Shown here in pieces: positions 9,146 through 17,025 of a DNA stretch of 64,000 nucleotides. Positions within the stretch are counted from its first letter, which is position 1. Each line of letters begins with the position of its first letter. The stretch covers positions 1,302,001 to 1,366,000 of the forward strand of contig NZ_CP050831.1 in assembly GCF_012113595.1 (NCBI RefSeq), given 5' to 3'. Below the pieces are notes generated by a model. That model did not search any database. It had not been told where the DNA came from and worked only from the letters and a program-made list of their open reading frames with translations. This stretch comes from Bacteroides faecium (GTDB lineage: Bacteria; Bacteroidota; Bacteroidia; Bacteroidales; Bacteroidaceae). Made by a program: the position numbers and the translations under genes.

Positions 9146-10312
9146 TTATTCGTTTGCCATAAAATTCATCTTACCGATATTGAATTCTGATATCTGCATC
9201 GTATTTCCGTTATTGCTCCATGCGTCCAATGTAATCTTGAAGTAACGGTAGGTTACTTTCATCGGCAGGTCGACTATCACATCAGTAATCGTTTTGGCCA
9301 CCGGTATATCAGCACCTTTCAGAATTTCGGTAAATTCCTCATTATCATTGCTACCGTAGACAGAAACTTTCTTCACACGAAGATTGTCAGTATTATTGTC
9401 CGTTCGGTGAGTCAATTTAAAAAAGTCAAAAGTCTGTGGTGCCTGCATATCAATAATGAAATAAACTATATCGCCAACAGGAACCGTTATTTTTGCATTA
9501 TTAGCATCAGTAAATGTTTTACCATTTGCTTTCACCAATAGAATGGAACTTTTCGTATTATCGTCAAACATATTTAGCGGGTTACCACCAGCGGTTTTAT
9601 CAGCTGCCCAAGGATGAGAAGTCTCCACAGTCCAATCTGTACGTACCAGATAGTCGGTATATTCTACATTCCGTATATGGAAATCACAAGTGGTTGCAAC
9701 CTCGCTTCCGTCAGTAGATTTAATGGTAATAGTTACATCCCCCAATCTCTTGGTATAAACTTCACCGTATTCATTAACTTCGGCCACTTCGGGATCCGAT
9801 GATAAATAGATGACATCAGGATTGGTGGCATTCTCCGGAAATACAGCGACCGTCTCACCCAGTTTGATTGTACGTTCCATTGCCACATAATAGTCTTTAT
9901 ATGCTTCGGAAACTGTAATGGAAGTGACCGGATAAATACGTTTCTCCACTTTTACCAGACAGGTAGTCCATAAATCCGTATTATTGAGCGACCATACGCT
10001 CAATACGGCTTCACCTACTCCGATAGCCGTCACAACACCAGTCTCATCTACGGTAAATACCTTCTCATTACTAGTCGTATAGCGGTATGTGTATTCGCCG
10101 GCATCTACTGCATCGGCAGGAAAAGTAGTAACGGCAGTAGCATATGTATCTCCCTCTATCAATGAAATAGTACCCTCTGCCACATCGGTCACTGCCAGAC
10201 GGTTGACTTTCAGTGCCGGTGTTTCATCGTCATCACAAGCTATAAACAGGACAGCAAACAATGTACACGCCAGCCACAAGGAATAATTAGTGATATATTT
10301 GATAGTCTTCAT
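9146..10312 (-). CDS. Surface lipoprotein with Ig-like repeats and a discoidin-type C-terminus
   Basis: A 388-residue lipoprotein with lipobox LFIAC at residue ~26, then two bacterial Ig-like (Big_2 type) domains (about 40-130 and 130-220; the YSSDPEVAEVNEYGEV and TSNEKVFTVDETGVV segments are typical) and a C-terminal F5/8 type C (discoidin-like) domain (about 230-385). It sits between the M60 peptidase (8 bp after it) and susC, the place often held by a surface glycan-binding protein (SGBP). A role in holding the glycan or glycoprotein at the surface is likely but inferred from architecture and position. No catalytic motif is visible. Confidence 0.82.
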   Translation of the reverse strand: MKTIKYITNYSLWLACTLFAVLFIACDDDETPALKVNRLAVTDVAEGTISLIEGDTYATAVTTFPADAVDAGEYTYRYTTSNEKVFTVDETGVVTAIGVGEAVLSVWSLNNTDLWTTCLVKVEKRIYPVTSITVSEAYKDYYVAMERTIKLGETVAVFPENATNPDVIYLSSDPEVAEVNEYGEVYTKRLGDVTITIKSTDGSEVATTCDFHIRNVEYTDYLVRTDWTVETSHPWAADKTAGGNPLNMFDDNTKSSILLVKANGKTFTDANNAKITVPVGDIVYFIIDMQAPQTFDFFKLTHRTDNNTDNLRVKKVSVYGSNDNEEFTEILKGADIPVAKTITDVIVDLPMKVTYRYFKITLDAWSNNGNTMQISEFNIGKMNFMANE

Positions 10313-10320
10313 CTTTCGTG

Positions 10321-12648
10321 TTATTTATAGTCATTTACATTTTCATCCGTTATCAGATATAAATTTTCCGGAGCTTTCTGATATTCTTTTGCCTCTATTT
10401 CTTTTTTCAGTGCCTGAATCTGCGTTTCAGTGACCGTGAAATGTTTGTCTCCGTAATCATTCATAACAAGGTCTACAGGACGAAGGAATCCCCATTTCTC
10501 AAAGAAATCCAACAAGTCTAACTGTGCCAAATTACATACCTGACGAACAAAGTCCAGTTGCAGAATACCTTGTGTATCGACAGTCGTATCCAAATCGGGA
10601 GTCACACGATAATGCTCATGCAAGTCGCGATAGAAATCTTCTTTGCCCAATACATCCGTCAGATAGAGTTTTAACTGCCAGAAAGGTACAAGTTTCACAT
10701 AAAATTCATCGGATGCATTTTTCAAGCAATGTGGCTGTTCGGCCTTCACAATGCGGTTGATGGCTTCTTCGTAAACAGTAATGCCGGTATCCTTATCCAT
10801 CAGGCGGGAACCCTTTCCGAATGAAGTTCTTACATAGTTGGCAAGGATATTATTAGTCACTTCGGTAAGCCCCGACCATTTCAGTCCCGGGCGGGTCTGA
10901 TTGGCATGCCCTATTTCATGTCCCAGTACCCAAACACGATTCTTCATTCCTTCTACCGTGCAGAATACATCGCGATAGCTCGACAAATAAGCTGTATGAT
11001 TGGAGGCAGAATAAGGATTCTTGGCATTATGTTCTATATGAAGATACATACGGTTGCCAAATTCCTTATTATATTTGAACAATCCCATCATATCCCATTC
11101 CAAACGAACTACCTCGTCCAACAAATTCATTACTTCCATTATAGGAGTATTGGCTTGTTTATAATCAAGCACAGTCCAAGTGACATGTACATATTTACCC
11201 AACACATCTAAATCTAACCACTTCGCATTGCGCAGCATTTCCTCAAACTGGGCTTGCGTTCCGGTTTGCGCGTCGAAATATCCGTTCACCTTACCAAATG
11301 GGAAATGGACTTTGACAGACTTGGCGGCTGCCGCTTTTTTATCTTCTTCCGTTTCCAGTACTAACGGAATATTCTTGTCATTGGTCAGATTCTGAATATA
11401 AACCAAACCACCGATAGCCATTTTCAGTTTATTTTCACCGGAAAGAAGAGGATAAGATTTGCTGCTGTTGTATCCCAAGCTCAAATCCTGAACAACCATA
11501 GATATGTTTTGTCCGTGAGTATCACCTACCAATACCAGAATTTCTTCTCCCTGTTCCACATAAATACCGGTAGGATTGTCACGCAAGCTATAAGGCCCTG
11601 TCTTATTAGTGGCGGCCATAATGCTTGGATTCTGATAAGGACGGTATTCGGCAACTCTGAATTCGGAATTATAAGTTCCTGTCAGTAAGGCGGTGGCAAG
11701 TTTCTTATACGTTTCGCCCGGCATTTTCTTTATATCCTTTTCCGTAATACCTTCACGAAGTTGGGAACAAGAGTTATCCGTAAAAATCTGAAGATAATCA
11801 TACTTATTATTACTGGTCTGGAAGAATTCCATTTCAGCACAACTGATACGGTTATTGTGGGCTGCATGAATATCGAAACGTACTTTCTTCACGTCTTTTA
11901 TAGCTTCGTCCAATTGCAATACGGAAGCAGCCGTATAATTAGTTTCCAACTCAAAAGACTTGATTTTGACAAACTCGGGATGAGTTGCCGTTGATACCAA
12001 TACATCAAACTCATTAAACGCTCCATACTTCGTACCGCTGTCTGTGCGCGGATGATAGATGATATAATTCAATGATGTACAGTTCTCCAAAGTGTAGGTA
12101 ATTTGGAAAGGCCAGTCGTTGAACGCTCCAAATTTGGAATTGAAATAAGAAGTGTAGTCACCATCAAAAGAACAGACAATGCCGCGCTGTTCCGATTCCA
12201 CCTCTTCTGTGGTAGCAGTAGCACTGCTTACTGTTATTTTCACGTCAGCAGAGCCGGAAGAAGCTTCCTGGCTGACAGGTATCTCTCTGGTCAATTCACC
12301 ATAAGAAAGTGTAACTACCGTTGCACGTGGTTCTTCATAATAAGTAGGATCTACGGTCACTTTCAACAAGTTGTCCACCAACTCCAACGCACACCAGTCT
12401 TGTCCGTTCTGTGCCACAGAACAATGTAAACCGCTCAATTCAACATCTTTCGTCACTACCAGGTAAACTTCCTTCGTTCCACCGGAAGAATTAAAACTCA
12501 AATCCAGCGGCAGGACTCTTACCCAGCCACTACGCTCGTCTGCATCATCTTCATCGCTACAAGACCACAATGAGAGTACCGACAACAGCAGTATCATACT
12601 CCATGAGATCCGCCGAATCCGATCTGCGCCCCTAAAAAAAATGCTCAT
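10321..12648 (-). CDS. M60-like zinc metallopeptidase lipoprotein, locus A
   Basis: A 775-residue protein. After a hydrophobic segment and lipobox-like WSC (about residue 30) come a BACON domain (about 40-135), a discoidin-like domain (about 140-285) and an M60-like (enhancin-type) peptidase domain. The zinc motif is HEIGH at 577-581 with the downstream glutamate at about 596 (SGLTEVTNN). M60-like peptidases of gut bacteria cleave glycoproteins next to O-glycans. It follows FecR by 114 bp and precedes the lipoprotein gene by 8 bp. The annotated start gives a short charged leader; Met18 is an alternative that leaves a cleaner lipoprotein signal. A close relative lies in locus B (37636-40446). 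Confidence 0.92.
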   Translation of the reverse strand: MSIFFRGADRIRRISWSMILLLSVLSLWSCSDEDDADERSGWVRVLPLDLSFNSSGGTKEVYLVVTKDVELSGLHCSVAQNGQDWCALELVDNLLKVTVDPTYYEEPRATVVTLSYGELTREIPVSQEASSGSADVKITVSSATATTEEVESEQRGIVCSFDGDYTSYFNSKFGAFNDWPFQITYTLENCTSLNYIIYHPRTDSGTKYGAFNEFDVLVSTATHPEFVKIKSFELETNYTAASVLQLDEAIKDVKKVRFDIHAAHNNRISCAEMEFFQTSNNKYDYLQIFTDNSCSQLREGITEKDIKKMPGETYKKLATALLTGTYNSEFRVAEYRPYQNPSIMAATNKTGPYSLRDNPTGIYVEQGEEILVLVGDTHGQNISMVVQDLSLGYNSSKSYPLLSGENKLKMAIGGLVYIQNLTNDKNIPLVLETEEDKKAAAAKSVKVHFPFGKVNGYFDAQTGTQAQFEEMLRNAKWLDLDVLGKYVHVTWTVLDYKQANTPIMEVMNLLDEVVRLEWDMMGLFKYNKEFGNRMYLHIEHNAKNPYSASNHTAYLSSYRDVFCTVEGMKNRVWVLGHEIGHANQTRPGLKWSGLTEVTNNILANYVRTSFGKGSRLMDKDTGITVYEEAINRIVKAEQPHCLKNASDEFYVKLVPFWQLKLYLTDVLGKEDFYRDLHEHYRVTPDLDTTVDTQGILQLDFVRQVCNLAQLDLLDFFEKWGFLRPVDLVMNDYGDKHFTVTETQIQALKKEIEAKEYQKAPENLYLITDENVNDYK

Positions 12649-12762
12649 AATGATTAAATATTAAAAGTTAACTATTAGACTACAACACCATTCACTTTAA
12701 TGGGGGGTCAGCCCATGAACTGTTGTCGTAATCCGGTTTATAAAAAAATGATTTCATTGTTA

Positions 12763-13827
12763 CTATTTCTGCTTCGGTAGAATCGTCAGCATATTCTCAT
12801 CATTAAACTCATAACTAATAGGATGAATACGCGACATAATTCTCATAATTTCCTCTAACGGCTCGTGTCGCAAAGTAAATGTATATCTATATTGTTCCTG
12901 CAATTCGGGAGACAGGTGTATCTTTACGTTATACCATTTGGAAAGAAGAGGGCAAATCTCATTCAACGATCTGTCCTTAAATACAATCTGATTACTTGCC
13001 CATGAGACTGCCAGTTCGATATCTCCTTTTTCTATCCGAAGCTGTCCGTTCCGTTTGTTGAACGTCCCTACTTCTCCCGGACGCAGGAAACGGTTTTCCG
13101 ATTTCGTCTCCAACGAAACAGAACCTTCCTTCAAGCTGACAAACGTATTTTCCGAACCGGGAAAGGATTCTACGTTGAATTTTGTCCCATGTACAGTTAT
13201 TTTCATCCCTTCGGTTTCAACCACAAAAGGATGGTCCTTATCATGAGCCACGTCAAAGTAAGCTTCTCCACTCAACCGTACATTTCTGTTTTTCGAATAA
13301 TAGTTGGTATTATAAGCTAGTGAAGTAGCCGAATGAATCCATACATTCGTTCCGTCGGGCAAGGCAACTTCCGATTTTCCTCCCCAGTTGGAATAAGTTT
13401 GTTGAGCCATTTCCGGCTGACCAATCTTTATACCTATATATAAGGAAGCAGAGAGAAAAACAGCTACAACTACACAGGCTACCGCAACATAACGTTGAAA
13501 ATGGGGAAAAGCCCACAAACGGACAGGTTCTTTCCCTTTGAGATTTGTTCCAACTTCTTCTACGGGTATTTCTATTTCTCCGGGCTGTCTCTGTTCCGAC
13601 TCTTCACATGTCTCCATGTGACGCATCATTTCCTTCCAGTAGAAATCTACGTCCGGCGTGTAATTGACTACTTTAGCACGTATCTTTTCCCAAACTCCCC
13701 GAAGTTCTTCGTACATCTCCCGGTTCTCACCGACAGACAGCCACCCTTCCAACCGTTTGCGGTCAGCATCGGATATGTCTTGTTTCAATTCAGAAATAAT
13801 TAACTCCCAAGGTATTTCTTTTTTCAT
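12763..13827 (-). CDS. FecR-family anti-sigma factor, locus A
   Basis: A 354-residue inner-membrane anti-sigma regulator. An N-terminal cytoplasmic helical region (about 1-105) binds the sigma factor; one transmembrane helix follows (about 112-135); the periplasmic part has the FecR domain (TNVWIHSATSLAYNT, GEAYFDVAHD, VHGTKFNVESF) and a C-terminal DUF4974/secretin-like domain that meets the transporter's STN domain. The start at 13827 was chosen over an in-frame ATG 54 bp upstream because it is preceded by AAAAGGA at ribosome-binding distance and gives the usual N-terminus. It is divergent from its cognate sigma gene, with 143 bp between starts. Confidence 0.92.
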   Translation of the reverse strand: MKKEIPWELIISELKQDISDADRKRLEGWLSVGENREMYEELRGVWEKIRAKVVNYTPDVDFYWKEMMRHMETCEESEQRQPGEIEIPVEEVGTNLKGKEPVRLWAFPHFQRYVAVACVVVAVFLSASLYIGIKIGQPEMAQQTYSNWGGKSEVALPDGTNVWIHSATSLAYNTNYYSKNRNVRLSGEAYFDVAHDKDHPFVVETEGMKITVHGTKFNVESFPGSENTFVSLKEGSVSLETKSENRFLRPGEVGTFNKRNGQLRIEKGDIELAVSWASNQIVFKDRSLNEICPLLSKWYNVKIHLSPELQEQYRYTFTLRHEPLEEIMRIMSRIHPISYEFNDENMLTILPKQK

Positions 13828-13860
13828 GCTTCGCTGTCCTTTTAAACTGTTATCGATACT

Positions 13861-13887
13861 ATGACACAAAAAATGAATCATACCCTT
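13861..13887 (-). promoter_or_regulatory. Predicted ECF-sigma-dependent promoter of fecR A
   Basis: On the minus strand, AAGGG (13887-13883), a 14-bp spacer and TGTGTCAT (13868-13861) lie 33 bp upstream of the FecR start codon. The layout matches the TAGGG-N14/15-(T/C)GTGTATTTAT sites of locus B. It is therefore the best candidate for the promoter read by the locus A sigma factor. Confidence 0.5.
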
Positions 13888-13932
13888 ATTCAGAAAACAC
13901 TTTTTTTTAGTTTCTACTAAAAAAATATTCTT

Positions 13933-13940
13933 TAACTTTG
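13933..13940 (+). promoter_or_regulatory. -7 box of the ECF sigma A gene
   Basis: TAACTTTG fits TAnnTTTG exactly and would start transcription near 13947, about 24 nt before the ATG at 13971. This rules out the in-frame TTG at 13938, which overlaps the box itself. The -33 element is poor. Confidence 0.6.
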
Positions 13941-13970
13941 CAATGTTCTACAAATCTAATTACAAACACT

Positions 13971-14513
13971 ATGGACGATATCTTCCTTTTACAATTGATA
14001 AAAAATGGTGATAAGCAGGCGTTCAAGTATATCTTTGATACTTATTTCATTGCGCTTTGCCGTTTCATGTATCTGTATTTGGGAAATACACAGGAAGCGG
14101 AAGATATAGCAAGCGATATATTTGCATCCATATGGGAGAACAGAAAAAAACTTGAAATCAGACTCACTTTCAAAGCTTATCTTTTCCAAGCTGCCAAAAA
14201 CAGGTGCCTGAATGCTATACGAGACAGAAAAGCTACCGTATCACTAGATGACATCAACGGGCAAGATGCTCCTCAAGTGAATGTCACCGACTCATTGGAA
14301 ACGGAAGAACTGAATAATCTGATTCAAGAAGCTATCCTTTCACTGCCCGACAAATGCCGTGAAGTGTTTCTGAAAAGCCGTACGAAGAACTTGACAAATC
14401 AAGAAGTTGCAGAATCAATGGATATATCCGTCAAGACAGTAGAAGCACAGATTACTAAAGCACTGAAACAGATACGGAAGTTTTTGGGAGAGCAGTATTA
14501 CTATTTGTTCTGA
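13971..14513 (+). CDS. ECF RNA polymerase sigma factor, locus A
   Basis: A 180-residue sigma-70 family ECF factor. Region 2 lies at about 15-85 (AFKYIFDTYFIALCRFM, EAEDIASDIFASIW) and region 4 at about 115-175 (LPDKCREVFLKSR and the helix-turn-helix TNQEVAESMDISVKTVEAQI). In Bacteroides such factors are held by a FecR anti-sigma and released when the partner STN-type SusC binds substrate. The partner genes here are the divergent fecR A and susC A. The ATG at 13971 was chosen because the promoter -7 box at 13933-13940 would otherwise fall within the coding region. Confidence 0.93.
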   Translation: MDDIFLLQLIKNGDKQAFKYIFDTYFIALCRFMYLYLGNTQEAEDIASDIFASIWENRKKLEIRLTFKAYLFQAAKNRCLNAIRDRKATVSLDDINGQDAPQVNVTDSLETEELNNLIQEAILSLPDKCREVFLKSRTKNLTNQEVAESMDISVKTVEAQITKALKQIRKFLGEQYYYLF

Positions 14514-14534
14514 ACAGAGAAAAAGCTAATTATT

Positions 14535-15410
14535 CTATTTTTTCTCCGCCAGATAAACGCCCAAAATGATACAGCCCGCTCCCATCAAAGTAATCCACGT
14601 AATTTGTTCGTGGAGAATGAGTACCGACGCCACCATTGTAACAAGCGGGTTCAAATAGATATAATTGGAAGCCCTCATCGTCCCCAACTGTTTCAATACT
14701 ACATTCCAGAGGACATAACAAACCAGGGATGCCAGGACGGCCAAAAATAAGAGATTGGATAATACAATCGGTTTTAAAAGTACATCGAAATCCGGTTGCA
14801 GCGGATGAAGAAGAAAGGCGGGAAGTATGGTCAATACTCCATAAAAGAATATTTTGCGGGTGATAAATACAGTGGGGTAACGCCCTGTCATTTTCTTTAT
14901 CACCAAACTATAAAATGCCCACGACAGGGCGGCAAGTAAAGTGAGCAAATCCCCTACCGGAGATAATTTGAGTACAAAACTACCGTTGAAGACCACCAGT
15001 CCCACTCCGATCAAAGCTAATATGGAACCATAAACCAAACCTTTGGTGGCTTTTTCACTCTTATAAAAGAGAAGGGAGAGAATGGTAGTAAGCAAGGGAG
15101 CTGTGCAAATGATGAAAGCGACATTGGATGCTTGCGTAATTCCCAAAGCTGTATTCTCTGTAAAGAAATAGAGTGAGCCACCGAAGAAACCTCCTGCCAT
15201 CAACCAAAGTTCGTCTTTCCAATTACTCGTAAACAGACGTTTGGGAGAAATCACCCAAATACCCAGATAGGCAATGAGAAAACGATAGAAGAATATCTCC
15301 TGAGGGGTCAGTCCGTGATTAATCAATACTTTGGTTGATATGAAAGTCAATCCCCAGATAGCAACTACAAGTATCGCAATCAGATGGTAATATCCATGCT
15401 TCAATTCCAT
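14535..15410 (-). CDS. EamA/DMT-family transporter
   Basis: A 291-residue inner-membrane protein with ten predicted transmembrane helices in two EamA repeats of about five helices each (about 8-140 and 150-288). The ending, with a charged AEKK tail, is typical of the drug/metabolite transporter superfamily. These proteins export small metabolites, often amino acids; the substrate cannot be inferred. It converges on the sigma A gene with 21 bp between the stops and shows no link to locus A. Confidence 0.9.
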   Translation of the reverse strand: MELKHGYYHLIAILVVAIWGLTFISTKVLINHGLTPQEIFFYRFLIAYLGIWVISPKRLFTSNWKDELWLMAGGFFGGSLYFFTENTALGITQASNVAFIICTAPLLTTILSLLFYKSEKATKGLVYGSILALIGVGLVVFNGSFVLKLSPVGDLLTLLAALSWAFYSLVIKKMTGRYPTVFITRKIFFYGVLTILPAFLLHPLQPDFDVLLKPIVLSNLLFLAVLASLVCYVLWNVVLKQLGTMRASNYIYLNPLVTMVASVLILHEQITWITLMGAGCIILGVYLAEKK

Positions 15411-15439
15411 AATGGTGGTGGTGGTTTTTAAATAGAGTG

Positions 15440-15447
15440 CAAAGATA
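15440..15447 (-). promoter_or_regulatory. -7 box of the DMT transporter gene
   Basis: TATCTTTG on the minus strand, 29 bp before the start codon at 15410, fits TAnnTTTG. No clear -33 element. Confidence 0.5.
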
Positions 15448-15540
15448 CTGGGATTTGAGTATATATACTTCCATATAGAGAAAAAAATATGAAGAGAACT
15501 TTTTCTATCTCAATACATTCATTAATACACTGATTTAAAT

Positions 15541-15548
15541 TATCTTTG
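15541..15548 (+). promoter_or_regulatory. -7 box of the nucleotidyltransferase-HEPN gene
   Basis: TATCTTTG fits TAnnTTTG and lies 62 bp upstream of the start at 15611. The -33 element is not recognisable. Confidence 0.5.
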
Positions 15549-15610
15549 CGATTACGAAAAAAGAACTCGCATTACAAGCGCATCATGCAAAAAACAGATA
15601 GACCAACAAT

Positions 15611-16528
15611 ATGAAAAGATCAATAAAACGTTTGCCCAAACGCACGCAAGAAGAACTGGCAGTGTTGCAAGAACTGATATTAGCGTACTTTGCAAATGTG
15701 CGTATGATTATCCTGTATGGAAGTTATGCGCGAGGAAAATACGTCATCTGGGACGAAACATACGACGAACGCGGAATTATTACTTACTACCAAAGTGATT
15801 TGGATATTCTGGTGATATGTGATACGGGTGATGCAATCAAAGCGGAAAGATATGCACGCGAGATTATCGTCCCCAGATATGACAAACGAATGGAAGGGAA
15901 GCGGCATCCGGCACCCCCTAGTATTATTGTAGAAACTCCAGCGACCATCAATCGAGCTATGAGAAGGAAGCATTATTTCTTTTATGAGATTATAAAAGAC
16001 GGTATTCTATTATATGACGACAGTACGTTTCAGATTGGTAAACCGGAAAAGTTGCCGTATCGGGAGATTAAGCAATATGCAGAGGAAGAATATGCAGAAT
16101 GTTTTCCTTTAGCAGAAGGATTCTTAAAGCATAGTTATCTGGATAAAGAAGAAGAGAATTATAAACTAGGCTCATTTGAATTACATCAAGCCTGCGAACG
16201 CTTCTACAAAACGTTTACACTTGTGTACAGTGGCATTCGCCCTAAATCTCATGAATTGAAAGTGCTCGGAGCGATGGCCAGAAACCGTTCACGAGGATTC
16301 ACGAATGTGTTTCCTACCAATACTCCCGAAGAAAATAAAGCGTTTGAAAAATTGTGCAAGGCATATATTGAAGCGCGATACAACCGGTTGTTTACCGTCA
16401 GCAAAGAGCAATACGAGTATATGCTGGCACGAACAGAGGTACTGCGCGAAGTGACTATCCGTGAATGTGCCGCACGCCTGGCATATTACGACGAGATGAT
16501 AGAAAAAGAAGAGAAAGACAAGATATAA
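15611..16528 (+). CDS. Nucleotidyltransferase-HEPN fusion protein
   Basis: A 305-residue cytoplasmic protein. The N-terminal half is a minimal nucleotidyltransferase fold: ILYGSYARGKY (about 34-44) followed by the metal-binding SDLDILVI (about 63-70). The C-terminal half (about 155-290) is an all-helical HEPN domain. Two-gene MNT/HEPN pairs can be toxin-antitoxin modules; here both parts are in one chain. The HEPN part has IRPKSHE, an Arg and His three residues apart, which is shorter than the canonical Rx4-6H RNase motif, so RNase activity is uncertain. No partner gene is evident. Its cellular role is unknown. Confidence 0.78.
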   Translation: MKRSIKRLPKRTQEELAVLQELILAYFANVRMIILYGSYARGKYVIWDETYDERGIITYYQSDLDILVICDTGDAIKAERYAREIIVPRYDKRMEGKRHPAPPSIIVETPATINRAMRRKHYFFYEIIKDGILLYDDSTFQIGKPEKLPYREIKQYAEEEYAECFPLAEGFLKHSYLDKEEENYKLGSFELHQACERFYKTFTLVYSGIRPKSHELKVLGAMARNRSRGFTNVFPTNTPEENKAFEKLCKAYIEARYNRLFTVSKEQYEYMLARTEVLREVTIRECAARLAYYDEMIEKEEKDKI

Positions 16529-16648
16529 ACCGTATATTGTAAAATAATACGCTAACATCTATAGTCCCCCTTTCATGTATAGTTTGTTTATCAAATATCT
16601 TCCTTTTTAAATAGTAAGCACTCTCTCTTCTTTACACTTTACGTTCAA

Positions 16649-16736
16649 AACTGTATAAACTAACTTCGAGTTTATAATAAATAAGTGAATAGTTTATTAA
16701 AAACGGTATCCAAGTTTATTAGAAACTATTTTTCGG
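16649..16736. repeat. Degenerate 22-bp tandem array (B), four units
   Basis: Four units of exactly 22 bp start at 16649, 16671, 16693 and 16715. The last three begin TTTAT(A/T)A, and the first three end in AG. The rest of each unit varies. Confidence 0.7.
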
Positions 16737-16772
16737 CACTTTCAAAAGTACGGACTGAATTATCATAACAGA

Positions 16773-16806
16773 AATGGGCAAGAACCTTCACAGTTTCTTG
16801 CCCATT
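16773..16806. repeat. Perfect 12-bp inverted repeat
   Basis: AATGGGCAAGAA (16773-16784) pairs with TTCTTGCCCATT (16795-16806) around a 10-nt loop. No U-run follows on either strand, so it is not a standard terminator. It lies between the HEPN gene and leuS and could cap the 3' end of the upstream transcript. Confidence 0.6.
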
Positions 16807-16964
16807 CGTTATCCTCGTAGTGCATTACGCACCCCTAACCTATTGAATTCATGTAATAATATTTATATATTTCATCTTTTATTTTCTGTTTTAATTTCTT
16901 CAAATATACGAAATAAAAACGAGAAAGTCAATAGGGAAAGCGTGGTTATCTGAAAATAAACACG

Positions 16965-16972
16965 TAAATTTG
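16965..16972 (+). promoter_or_regulatory. -7 box of leuS
   Basis: TAAATTTG fits TAnnTTTG and lies 53 bp before the leuS start. The -33 element is weak. Confidence 0.5.
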
Positions 16973-17025
16973 TGCCTCAAAATGAAATAACAGTATAAAT
17001 CACTATAAATAAAAACTTTATCACT

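Larger units (their letters stand above)
16529..17025. other. Intergenic region before leuS
   Basis: This 497-bp gap carries no gene. It holds a 22-bp periodic array (16649-16736), a perfect 12-bp inverted repeat (16773-16806), and the leuS promoter (-7 box 16965-16972). A minus-strand TACTTTTG at 16750-16743 also fits a -7 box, but nothing downstream of it on that strand is coding. Confidence 0.7.

Noticed and set aside
13938..13970. Upstream TTG start for the ECF sigma A gene
   Set aside because: The TTG overlaps the TAACTTTG promoter box, so it would not be in the transcript; the ATG at 13971 gives a normal N-terminus.
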